From Ruminococcus sp. (lineage in GTDB: Bacteria; Bacillota; Clostridia; Oscillospirales; Ruminococcaceae), in NCBI GenBank assembly GCA_019417865.1, contig DYCW01000028.1, positions 1 through 7,497 on the forward strand: a DNA stretch of 7,497 nt, read 5' to 3'. The notes under the pieces are model-generated. The model worked only from the letters and a program-made list of their open reading frames with translations, was not told the origin of the DNA and made no database searches. The position numbers and the translations under genes were made by a program. Shown in pieces: positions 1-6,630 of this stretch (position 1 is the stretch's first letter; every line of letters starts with the position of its first letter).

Positions 1-1136
1 ATTATGAAGTGCTGGGGCTGCAAAAAGGAGCTTCTGAGGAGGAAATTAAGAAGGCCTTTAAGAGCATGGCAAGAAAATACCATCCGGATCTCCATCCGGG
101 GGATAAAGAGGCAGAGGCAAAATTCAAAGAGGTCAATGAGGCATATGGTGTCTTGTCTGACTCGGAAAAACGTGCAAGATATGACCAGTTCGGTCATGCT
201 GGTGTCGATCCGAATTTTGGTGGAGCAGGCGGTGCCGATGGGTTCGGCGGCTTTGGCGATGTGGGTGACATCTTTGAGAGTATCTTCGGCGGTTTTGGCG
301 GTTTTGGTGGTGGCGGCAGAAGTGCCGCATCCAATGCCAACGCACCGAGACGAGGTGGTGACATTCACACCGATGTTCGCATTAGCTTTATGGAAGCTTG
401 TCAGGGCGTGAAAAAAACAATTAGCTTTGCCCATATGGATGCGTGTCCGCAGTGTCATGGAACGGGTGCGGACAGCAATACCACTAAGCAGACTTGTCCG
501 GAGTGTAATGGTCGAGGCAGTGTCAAGACCAATCAGCGGACACCGTTTGGTGTCATTTCCAGTACGAGAACGTGCAGCCGTTGCGGCGGACGGGGTGAGA
601 TTGTCACCAATCCATGCAGTAAGTGCAAGGGCAGCGGACGCATTCGCAATACGGCGAATTTGGAGCTGAACATTCCGGCAGGGATTGATGATGGTGAGAC
701 AATTCGGATCAGCGGCAAAGGGGATGCAGGTGTCAACGGCGGATCGGCAGGAGATGCTTATGTAACCATACAAATGCAGTCCCATCCGCTGTTTGAACGG
801 GACGGCAGCGATATCTACTGTGACATCCCGATTACCTATGCACAGGCAGTTCTGGGTGCAGAAATCACTGTGCCAACCATTGATGGCGATGTCGAGTATG
901 AAATTCCAGAGGGAACACAGAGCGGTACGAAGTTCCGGCTGCGTGGCAAGGGCGTGAAAATGCTGCGGCGTGATACACGGGGTGACCAGTATGTGACGGT
1001 CAGTGTAGAGGTGCCGAAGAAGCTGACGAAGAGGCAGAAGGATTTGCTGCGTGATTTTGATGATTCTCTGGATGAGAAGAATCACAGCAAACGGGAGGGC
1101 TTTTTTGATAAGCTGAGTAAGCTGAAACGGAAATGA
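1..1136 (+). CDS. dnaJ: Chaperone protein DnaJ (Hsp40, type I), 5' partial
   Basis: DnaJ is the cytoplasmic co-chaperone that delivers unfolded proteins to DnaK and stimulates its ATPase. The reading frame is already open at the left edge, where the first readable residues are YEVLGL. Family members usually begin with about five to eight residues before this, so only a few codons are missing. Domains in order: a J domain with its HPD tripeptide at bases 81-89; a Gly/Phe-rich linker at about 190-330; a zinc-binding region at 444-638 with all four CxxCxGxG repeats (CPQCHGTG, CPECNGRG, CSRCGGRG, CSKCKGSG); then the two C-terminal substrate-binding beta domains and a lysine-rich end. About 377 residues are visible, which matches full-length DnaJ. 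The intact zinc centre makes it a true type I DnaJ rather than CbpA. In Bacillota it usually ends an hrcA-grpE-dnaK-dnaJ operon; that part lies outside the window. A terminator follows, so it appears to end its transcript. Confidence 0.97.
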   Translation, partial: YEVLGLQKGASEEEIKKAFKSMARKYHPDLHPGDKEAEAKFKEVNEAYGVLSDSEKRARYDQFGHAGVDPNFGGAGGADGFGGFGDVGDIFESIFGGFGGFGGGGRSAASNANAPRRGGDIHTDVRISFMEACQGVKKTISFAHMDACPQCHGTGADSNTTKQTCPECNGRGSVKTNQRTPFGVISSTRTCSRCGGRGEIVTNPCSKCKGSGRIRNTANLELNIPAGIDDGETIRISGKGDAGVNGGSAGDAYVTIQMQSHPLFERDGSDIYCDIPITYAQAVLGAEITVPTIDGDVEYEIPEGTQSGTKFRLRGKGVKMLRRDTRGDQYVTVSVEVPKKLTKRQKDLLRDFDDSLDEKNHSKREGFFDKLSKLKRK

Positions 1137-1145
1137 AGGAACCGG

Positions 1146-1170
1146 TTTTCCTGAAGGCTGGTCAGGGAAA
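1146..1170 (+). other. Hairpin in the dnaJ 3' untranslated region
   Basis: A nine-base-pair stem (TTTTCCTGA against TCAGGGAAA, one G-U pair) with a seven-base loop begins nine bases after the dnaJ stop codon. No T-run follows it, so it is not a stand-alone intrinsic terminator. It may protect the mRNA 3' end or be incidental. The real terminator lies about 25 bases further on. Confidence 0.4.
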
Positions 1171-1193
1171 TATGATAAAAGAATAACATTCTC

Positions 1194-1233
1194 AATAGTC
1201 GCTTTGATTTTGATCAGAGCGGCTATTTTTATT
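1194..1233 (+). terminator. Intrinsic terminator after dnaJ
   Basis: A 15-base-pair stem is formed by 1194-1208 and 1213-1227, with a four-base loop (TTTG) and only two G-U pairs. The descending arm runs into TTTTTATT. This is a strong Rho-independent terminator on the + strand, closing the dnaJ transcript. Its T-run directly abuts the -35 box of the next promoter. Confidence 0.88.
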
Positions 1234-1260
1234 GACTTTTCGTGCGTTTCATGATATTAT
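1232..1260 (+). promoter_or_regulatory. Sigma-A type promoter, extended -10, for the SUKH gene
   Basis: The -35 box TTGACT (1232-1237) and the -10 box TATTAT (1255-1260) are separated by exactly 17 bases. A TG at 1252-1253, one base before the -10 box, makes this an extended -10 promoter. Transcription would start near 1267, leaving a leader of about 35 bases. The gene therefore has its own promoter and does not depend on dnaJ read-through. Confidence 0.8.
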
Positions 1261-1301
1261 AAATATAGCAAAATAAATTTGAAAAAAAGGAGAACGTGCA
1301 T

Positions 1302-1913
1302 ATGACGTTATTGGAACTGGAAACGCTTTTAGGGGTAACATTTCCAAAGAAATGGCATGCTATTTATGCGACGGGTGCTATGGAGTGGATGACGTTGGAT
1401 GCGGATGAATTTCGTGCAAATCGAGATGCGTATATCTATCATCCAAATGCATTCCTTATGATAGAAGGGGATTGTGAACCTTTGTTTTTTGACGAAATTT
1501 CGGAATGGTTGGAAGAGTTGAAAGAATGGATTTCGTGGAAAGAAGAGGACGAAGAGGTAACTTTAAAGAGCAATATCAAATTGATTCCATTTGCACAAAC
1601 AGGTGCAGGAGATTTGTATTGTTTTTTCTATCAAGAGGAGAAAGAAGAACCGGAAATCGTGTTGTATTTGCATGATGATTATGATACACCGGATATTATT
1701 GCAGATTCCTTTGAATCGTTTTTATATATTGTGATGTTGCAGGCTGCATTTTGTGGAGAAGACATCCATGGGGCTGCTTGGAAAGCACATATGCAGCTGC
1801 TGGAGGATCAATATAAAAACAAGATATATGGAAAGAGCGATGAGGAATTGGCAGCAGAATATGAAGCCTTACCAGTAAAAAAAGTAGACATTTGGCAGTC
1901 AGTATCCCAATAA
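1302..1913 (+). CDS. SMI1/KNR4 (SUKH) family protein
   Basis: This is a 203-residue, very acidic, soluble protein with no signal peptide or membrane segment. The ATG at 1302 is preferred because an AAGGAG ribosome binding site (1288-1292) ends nine bases before it; the in-frame GTG at 1296 would be only three bases away. The SUKH-like parts are an N-terminal LGVTFPKKWHAIY segment (residues 10-22), a central IPFAQTGAGDLYCFFY strand pair (about 95-110), VLYLHDD (120-126), and a DSFESFL helix (135-141). The C-terminal 50 residues are charged and helical. Family members in bacteria often act as immunity proteins against secreted or contact-dependent toxins, but many have no known role. No toxin gene is adjacent, so a specific function cannot be assigned. 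The gene looks visibly more AT-rich than dnaJ and glyS on either side. No terminator is evident after it, so some transcripts may continue into glyS. Confidence 0.8.
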   Translation: MTLLELETLLGVTFPKKWHAIYATGAMEWMTLDADEFRANRDAYIYHPNAFLMIEGDCEPLFFDEISEWLEELKEWISWKEEDEEVTLKSNIKLIPFAQTGAGDLYCFFYQEEKEEPEIVLYLHDDYDTPDIIADSFESFLYIVMLQAAFCGEDIHGAAWKAHMQLLEDQYKNKIYGKSDEELAAEYEALPVKKVDIWQSVSQ

Positions 1914-1951
1914 AGAAAGTCGATGAGGTTTGAAAAATCATTTCCAGAACC

Positions 1952-1980
1952 TTGACATTTCCCTTTGTTTCGTTTATAAT
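1952..1980 (+). promoter_or_regulatory. Perfect consensus sigma-A promoter for glyS
   Basis: TTGACA (1952-1957) and TATAAT (1975-1980) are both exact consensus boxes, separated by exactly 17 bases. The start of transcription would fall near 1987, giving a leader of about 50 bases. The arrangement suggests strong constitutive expression. The leader is too short to hold a glycine T-box. Confidence 0.9.
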
Positions 1981-2035
1981 AAAAAAGATATCATGCACCT
2001 TTTGTGCAAAAAAATATAGAAATGAGGAAATTGTA

Positions 2036-3424
2036 ATGCTGACCAATCAGGAAAAAAGCATGGATAAAATTGTAGACCTTTGCAAGTCCAGAGGTTTTGT
2101 ATATGCCGGTTCGGAAATCTACGGTGGACTTGCCAATACATGGGATTATGGCCCGCTCGGCGTGGAACTGAAAAACAATATCAAAAAGGCATGGTGGCAG
2201 AAGTTCGTGCAGGAATGCCCGTATAATGTTGGTCTGGACAGTGCCATTCTGATGAATCCGCAGACTTGGGTGGCTTCTGGTCATCTGGGTGGCTTCTCGG
2301 ATCCGTTGATGGACTGCAAAGCCTGCAAAACCCGACACAGAGCAGATAATTTGATTGAGGATTTTGACGGCACGAATCCGGCAGGCTGGTCGAATGAACA
2401 GATGATGAACTACATTCGGGAAAAGCAGATTCCGTGTCCGAACTGCGGCAAGTGTGATTTTACTGATATTCGGCAGTTTAACCTGATGTTCAAGACGTTT
2501 CAGGGTGTCACAGAGGATTCCAAGTCAGAGCTTTATCTCCGTCCGGAAACGGCACAGGGTATTTTTGTAGACTTTGCCAATATCCAGAGAACCTCTCGGA
2601 AAAAGGTACCGTTCGGTGTCGCACAGATCGGAAAGTCCTTCCGGAATGAAATTACACCGGGGAACTTCATCTTCCGGGTACGGGAATTTGAGCAGATGGA
2701 ACTGGAATTTTTCTGCAAGCCAGATACCGATTTGGAATGGTTCCAGTACTGGAGAAGCTACTGCAAGAACTTCCTGCTGAATCTTGGCATTCGAGAAGAA
2801 AATCTGCGGCTGCGTGACCACGATCCAGAAGAACTTTGCTTCTACTCCAAGGCAACCACTGACTTTGAATATCGTTTTGCATTTGGCTGGGGCGAACTCT
2901 GGGGCGTGGCGGATCGTACCAATTACGACTTGACACAGCATATGAACCACAGCGGCAAGTCCATGGAATATTTTGATCCGGAAGAAAACCGCAAGTATAT
3001 TCCGTATGTCATTGAGCCATCTTTGGGTGTAGAACGTCTGTTCCTGTCCATTGTAACAGAAGCATATGATGAAGAAGTGGTCGATGCAGAAAAGAATGAC
3101 ACCCGTGTGGTGATGCATTTCCATCCGGCACTGGCACCGTATAAGGCAGCCATTCTGCCGCTCTCTAAGAAGCTGAGTGAAAAGGCACAGGAAGTGTATG
3201 CACAGTTGTCTAAGAAGTTTATGGTGGACTTTGATGATACGGGTTCGATTGGGAAGCGGTATCGTCGGCAGGATGAAATTGGGACACCATTCTGCATTAC
3301 CTATGATTTTGATACACTGGAAAAAGATAATTGTGTTACAGTGCGGGATCGGGATACCATGGAACAGGTGCGGATACCGATTTCGGAATTGGAAGATTAT
3401 CTGGCAGAGAAGGTAATGCTGTAA
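2036..3424 (+). CDS. glyS: Glycine--tRNA ligase, single-chain (alpha2) type
   Basis: This cytoplasmic class II synthetase charges tRNA-Gly with glycine using ATP. The protein is 462 residues, the usual length of the bacterial single-chain form and unrelated in layout to the two-subunit GlyQ/GlyS enzyme. The N-terminal signature TWDYGPLGVELK is at residues 35-46. Cys pairs at 94/97 (CKAC) and 134/137 (CPNC) sit in the insertion that resembles a zinc ribbon. RPETAQGIFVDF (169-180) and class II motif 2, with FRNEITP at 202-208 and REFEQME at 216-222, form the ATP and glycine site. Motif 3 appears as EPSLGVERLF (327-336). The anticodon-binding domain covers about 355-460, with GSIGKRYRRQDEIGTPF at 403-419. 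The ATG at 2036 follows a GAGG ribosome binding site at 2024-2027. The longer in-frame TTG at 1952 lies inside the -35 box and is not credible. The symbol may be written glyS or glyQS. Confidence 0.96.
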   Translation: MLTNQEKSMDKIVDLCKSRGFVYAGSEIYGGLANTWDYGPLGVELKNNIKKAWWQKFVQECPYNVGLDSAILMNPQTWVASGHLGGFSDPLMDCKACKTRHRADNLIEDFDGTNPAGWSNEQMMNYIREKQIPCPNCGKCDFTDIRQFNLMFKTFQGVTEDSKSELYLRPETAQGIFVDFANIQRTSRKKVPFGVAQIGKSFRNEITPGNFIFRVREFEQMELEFFCKPDTDLEWFQYWRSYCKNFLLNLGIREENLRLRDHDPEELCFYSKATTDFEYRFAFGWGELWGVADRTNYDLTQHMNHSGKSMEYFDPEENRKYIPYVIEPSLGVERLFLSIVTEAYDEEVVDAEKNDTRVVMHFHPALAPYKAAILPLSKKLSEKAQEVYAQLSKKFMVDFDDTGSIGKRYRRQDEIGTPFCITYDFDTLEKDNCVTVRDRDTMEQVRIPISELEDYLAEKVML

Positions 3425-3464
3425 GCGATTTGCTTGTCAGGAAATTGGATAGATTGGGAAAAAG

Positions 3465-3502
3465 AAAACGGAAAGCAGCCAAATCGTTGCTTTCCGTTTT
3501 TT
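3465..3502. terminator. Bidirectional intrinsic terminator between glyS and htrA
   Basis: A 13-base-pair perfect stem (3465-3477 with 3488-3500) encloses a ten-base loop. On the + strand the stem ends in TTTTTT, and on the - strand the opposite arm ends in TTTT followed by CTTTTT. It can therefore stop transcription of glyS from the left and of the protease gene from the right. It lies 40 bases after the glyS stop and 18 bases after the protease stop. Confidence 0.88.
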
Positions 3503-3519
3503 GCAATGTTGTTTGAATA

Positions 3520-5025
3520 TTAGAAGTTTCCCGACCGATCTTCCATTAGCTGGAATGCAATGGTAAACTTCTGTTGTTTTCCGGCATCATCAAACCGATA
3601 GCAGCTTGCTGTCAATGTATCATTTGCGTGGAACGATTCCAATACAGTGTTTAAGTCATCATAATTTGCAACTGGCGTATCATTGACAGCATATATCACA
3701 TCGCCAACTTTCAATTGGGTATTCGCAATATCACAATCTTGTGCAATCTCAGAAATCCAAAGTCCTGTCATCTCTGTATCTTCCGATAAGCCGTATGTCT
3801 GTTGAAATTCCGCCAATACCTCTGGCACATCCAGAGACCGGAACGTAATGCCCACACGTACCCGACCGGACACATAGCCCTGTGTCACCAACTCTTCAAT
3901 GATTGGCATCGCAGCATTGATGGAAATGGCAAATCCCAGCCCCTCATAAGCGGTTCCGCTATAAATACTGGTATATTTGGAGGAGGTAATGCCGACTACC
4001 TGCCCATACAAATTGACCAGTGCACCGCCGGAGTTCCCAGGGCTGATGGCAGCATTGGTTTGAATGCAGTCCATTTCAAAGCCAGTGGAGCCACTCTTGA
4101 CCTGTCGGTGCAGGGCAGAGACAATGCCGTTTGTAACGGTTCCTGTCAGTCCGGCAGGGTTGCCGATGGCAACGACTTCTTCCCCGACCAGCAGAGAATC
4201 GGCATCCCCGATGGTTGCTGCCGGCAAGCCAGTCTGTTCTACTTTCAGCACTGCCAAATCTGTTTTGATATCCATGCCGATACAAGTTGCTGGAAAAGCC
4301 TCTTGGGTTGTTCCGATGGAAACCCAGAATGTGTCACAGTTTTGTAGTACATGTGCATTTGTGACGATGTAGCCATCCTCAGAAAGAATAATGCCGGAAC
4401 CGCTGCTCATTGGCGTATCCCCGGAGACAGCTTTGATTTCTACAATGGACGGTGCAACGGCATCCGCAACGCCAGCAACAGTATATTTTCCGTTTGCATC
4501 TGGCTTTGTGATTTGCTCGGAAGCCGGCTTTTCCTGATATTGTACAGTCAGTGTCTGTTCGGACTGCTGCATGGTTGGTGTGACATTGTCCATTTGATAG
4601 TAATGGAGAATATCGCTTAAAATGCAGTATACAAGCAGTAAGAATGCCAATGCAATGGCAATCCATGCCAGCTTTGTCAGACGCCGCTGTTCTGGTGTTG
4701 CCTTGGCTTTTATTTGTTTTGGTACAGCTGGAACAGACTGCACAGGTGGAGACGGGGAGGGTTGGCGATATGGTGTGTACGGCAGAACTTGTGCATACTG
4801 CGAGTTTTGCTGTGGTGCAGCCTGGGCATAGGGCGGTACTTGTGCAGAAGGCTGTGGATGTTGTTCCCCCTGTGGAATCGGCTGTGGTGCAGCCTGGGCA
4901 TAGGGCGGTACTTGTGCAGGCTGTGGACGTTGTTCCCCCTGTGGAATTGACTGTGGTTGGTTCTGTAAGTTTTGTTCTGTGCCGGATTGCGGTGGCTGAA
5001 TTGGAGAAAACGGCGTTTCTGCCAT
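3520..5025 (-). CDS. htrA: HtrA/DegP-type membrane-anchored serine protease with one PDZ domain
   Basis: This enzyme degrades or refolds misfolded proteins outside the cytoplasmic membrane. From the ATG at 5025 it has 501 residues. That start is chosen because AGGAG (5033-5037) lies seven bases upstream; the in-frame ATG at 5046 is on the wrong side of this site. Residues 1-117 are a Pro/Gln-rich, probably disordered cytoplasmic tail with an internal duplication, ending in a basic stretch. One membrane helix at about 119-140 acts as a signal anchor. The trypsin-like domain (about 185-375) shows the full S1C triad: His225 in TNAHV, Asp256 in KTDLAVLK and Ser332 in SPGNSGG. A single PDZ domain occupies about 385-494 (KVGDVIYAVNDTPV). 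This is the usual HtrA layout in Gram-positives. The two-component genes upstream on the same strand suggest a link to envelope stress. No convincing promoter was found in the 72-base gap, so read-through from the kinase gene is likely to matter. Confidence 0.94.
   Translation of the reverse strand: MAETPFSPIQPPQSGTEQNLQNQPQSIPQGEQRPQPAQVPPYAQAAPQPIPQGEQHPQPSAQVPPYAQAAPQQNSQYAQVLPYTPYRQPSPSPPVQSVPAVPKQIKAKATPEQRRLTKLAWIAIALAFLLLVYCILSDILHYYQMDNVTPTMQQSEQTLTVQYQEKPASEQITKPDANGKYTVAGVADAVAPSIVEIKAVSGDTPMSSGSGIILSEDGYIVTNAHVLQNCDTFWVSIGTTQEAFPATCIGMDIKTDLAVLKVEQTGLPAATIGDADSLLVGEEVVAIGNPAGLTGTVTNGIVSALHRQVKSGSTGFEMDCIQTNAAISPGNSGGALVNLYGQVVGITSSKYTSIYSGTAYEGLGFAISINAAMPIIEELVTQGYVSGRVRVGITFRSLDVPEVLAEFQQTYGLSEDTEMTGLWISEIAQDCDIANTQLKVGDVIYAVNDTPVANYDDLNTVLESFHANDTLTASCYRFDDAGKQQKFTIAFQLMEDRSGNF
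4809..4949. repeat. Tandem duplication (72 and 69 bases) in the HtrA N-terminal tail
   Basis: Two adjacent copies, 4809-4880 and 4881-4949, are identical except for two substitutions and one three-base insertion in the first copy. Each encodes 23-24 residues of the form PQ-IPQGEQ-PQP-AQVPPYAQAA. A weakly related remnant (QYAQVLPY) follows in the protein. All length differences are multiples of three, so the frame is kept. Confidence 0.92.
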
Positions 5026-5059
5026 GGAAATGCTCCTTTCTGTCATATATAGATATGGG

Positions 5060-5098
5060 AAAAGGCAGACGATTGCTATTTTGCATCGTCCGCCTTTT
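5060..5098 (-). terminator. Hairpin between kinase and htrA, possible terminator or attenuator
   Basis: The arms 5060-5076 and 5083-5098 pair over about 15 base pairs with one A-C mismatch (5067/5091), one bulged T (5073/5074) and a six-base loop. The kinase stop codon TAA (5100-5098) forms its base. In the - direction the stem ends in only four T residues and then CCC, so termination is probably partial. Partial termination would lower htrA expression relative to the regulator genes. The same structure ends in TTTTT on the + strand, where it has no gene to terminate. Confidence 0.6.
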
Positions 5099-6630
5099 TA
5101 TATGGTTCCTTTTGGCTTTTCTTCTGTATCATCTGCATGAGATTCTTCCGGTGTTTCCTGCTTCGGCAGACGAATGAGGAATTCTGTATATTCGCCTTCT
5201 TCACTGCTGACGGAAATCTGTGCCTTATGCAAACGGACAATGTGTTTGGTAATGTCCAGTCCGATGCCAAGACCTGTTTTGTCGTGGCTCCTGGAGTCAT
5301 CTGACTTATAAAAACGCTCAAAAATCTTTGGCAATTCCTCTTTGGAAATGCCAGCTCCTGTATTACGGATTGCAATGAGTGTACTTTTGGGTTCGTCTGT
5401 AAACGTAAAGGTAATGGTACCGCCAGTATTGACAAACTTAACTGCATTTTCAAACAGATTATAAATGACCTGTCCAATTAAATCCGGATCCCCCCAGACA
5501 GAAATCGGATCGGAGTCCAGACCAACCAGCGAAATGTTTCGTTTTTCCAGACGGCTTTCAAACATAAGAATCGTTCGGAACACCAGATCTTGTATGGGAA
5601 ACAGCTGGTAGTGAATCTGAATGGTACCGTTATCGAATTTTGTCAGGTTTAGCATGGAAGAAATCAGAATTTTCAAACGTTGCATCTCCTGCGAAACAAT
5701 GGAAAGATATTGTATCCGTTTATTTTTCGGAACTGTGCCGTCCAGCATACCATCTACATAACCGCTGATAATGGTCATAGGCGTTCGTAATTCATGAGAA
5801 ACATTGGAAACAAACTGCTTTCGCTGATTTTCTGCATTTTCCGCTGCATATGCAAGCTCGTTAATACTGTACGCCATGGCTTCATAAGACGGCTCTTCAA
5901 AACTGCCTGGATTCAGATGTTCTGTGTAGTTACCCTTTGCACATTGCTGTGCAATCCGCATCATCTGTTCCAGCGGTTTTTGATGTCGATTCAGGAAGAA
6001 AGCTGTTACACTGATGAGAATTCCAGTCAGTATTGTACAGCATAGCAAACCAAATATCCAAATCCTGAATACAAATACATCCATAACGCTGGTCATCGTG
6101 TTGCTGAACAAGTAGTAATTTGTGGTAGTCCCATCTGGTTCTGGAAAGGAAATAACCGAGCCTTTGCTGATCATGGGATGTTCTTCCTCCGGATTCAGCA
6201 TGGCAAGTGTATCAGAAAGATATTCGCCCTCTTTTTGCATGATTTGCAATGCAGAATCATCCAGTTGGATTTTTGCCTTTTCACAGTTGACCTGTTTGGA
6301 ACAAATCACACAATTCCCTTCTGTATCAAACAAAAAATACAGTATATGCGATTCTTCTGTATTCCAGTCAAATAACGCCTGTGCATAGCTGTCTGGAATC
6401 CAATCGATGCTGTTTTTTTCTCCTTTATTTTCTTCTTGATAGCGTTTGAGAATGCCAACGGCTAAAATACCATCATTTTTTCCAATAGAGGAGAAAACAG
6501 AACGCTTATACAGGGAAATACTGATAAGGGAAATAATAATGGTGCAGACCAGCATTGCCAGCACTTCTACACAGATAATTCGCATGGTAAGAGGATGAAA
6601 GCGGCGTGATTTTTTCGCACCGTCAGCCAT
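5098..6630 (-). CDS. Membrane sensor histidine kinase of a two-component system
   Basis: This 510-residue kinase phosphorylates the response regulator encoded just upstream. Membrane helices lie at about residues 17-40 and 187-212 and enclose a sensor domain of roughly 145 residues outside the cell. A HAMP-like linker (about 213-265) is followed by a HisKA domain with the phospho-accepting His279 in SNVSHELRTPM. The ATPase domain then shows the N box NLFENAVKF (391-399), the G1 box NTGAGIS (423-429), the F box FERFYK (437-442) and the G2 box GLGIGL (453-458). In G1 the usual Asp is replaced by Asn423, a change also seen in working Bacillota kinases. The sensor domain holds three cysteines (107, 110, 116), two of them as CVIC. 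The start ATG overlaps the regulator stop by one base (TAATG), implying translational coupling. The acidic C-terminal tail after LIRLPKQ is probably unstructured. The ligand is unknown. Confidence 0.95.
   Translation of the reverse strand: MADGAKKSRRFHPLTMRIICVEVLAMLVCTIIISLISISLYKRSVFSSIGKNDGILAVGILKRYQEENKGEKNSIDWIPDSYAQALFDWNTEESHILYFLFDTEGNCVICSKQVNCEKAKIQLDDSALQIMQKEGEYLSDTLAMLNPEEEHPMISKGSVISFPEPDGTTTNYYLFSNTMTSVMDVFVFRIWIFGLLCCTILTGILISVTAFFLNRHQKPLEQMMRIAQQCAKGNYTEHLNPGSFEEPSYEAMAYSINELAYAAENAENQRKQFVSNVSHELRTPMTIISGYVDGMLDGTVPKNKRIQYLSIVSQEMQRLKILISSMLNLTKFDNGTIQIHYQLFPIQDLVFRTILMFESRLEKRNISLVGLDSDPISVWGDPDLIGQVIYNLFENAVKFVNTGGTITFTFTDEPKSTLIAIRNTGAGISKEELPKIFERFYKSDDSRSHDKTGLGIGLDITKHIVRLHKAQISVSSEEGEYTEFLIRLPKQETPEESHADDTEEKPKGTI

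Noticed and set aside
133..736. Open frames in other registers inside dnaJ
   Set aside because: They are explained by the Gly-rich and Cys-rich coding sequence of dnaJ and lack ribosome binding sites or recognisable domains.
1137..1152. Near-palindrome GGAACCGGTTTTCC just after dnaJ as an operator or terminator
   Set aside because: It is imperfect, has no T-run, and competes with the better 1146-1170 hairpin.
1914..1951. A terminator after the SUKH gene
   Set aside because: Only a weak, interrupted GGTT/GAACC pairing is present, with no T-run before the glyS promoter.
1952..2035. A 28-residue N-terminal extension of GlyRS from a TTG at 1952
   Set aside because: The TTG is part of the -35 box and would be upstream of the transcription start. 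The ATG at 2036 has a ribosome binding site and the family-typical N-terminus.
1981..2035. A T-box or other riboswitch in the glyS leader
   Set aside because: The leader is only about 50 bases and contains just a five-base-pair TGCAC/GTGCA hairpin (1994-2008) with no terminator arm or T-box sequence.
4379..5177. Long open frames opposite and overlapping the HtrA N-terminus (for example 4644-5177 on + and 4379-5086 on -)
   Set aside because: They lie across the repetitive Pro/Gln-coding part of htrA, show no domain, and the htrA frame has all catalytic motifs. They are by-products of the biased sequence.
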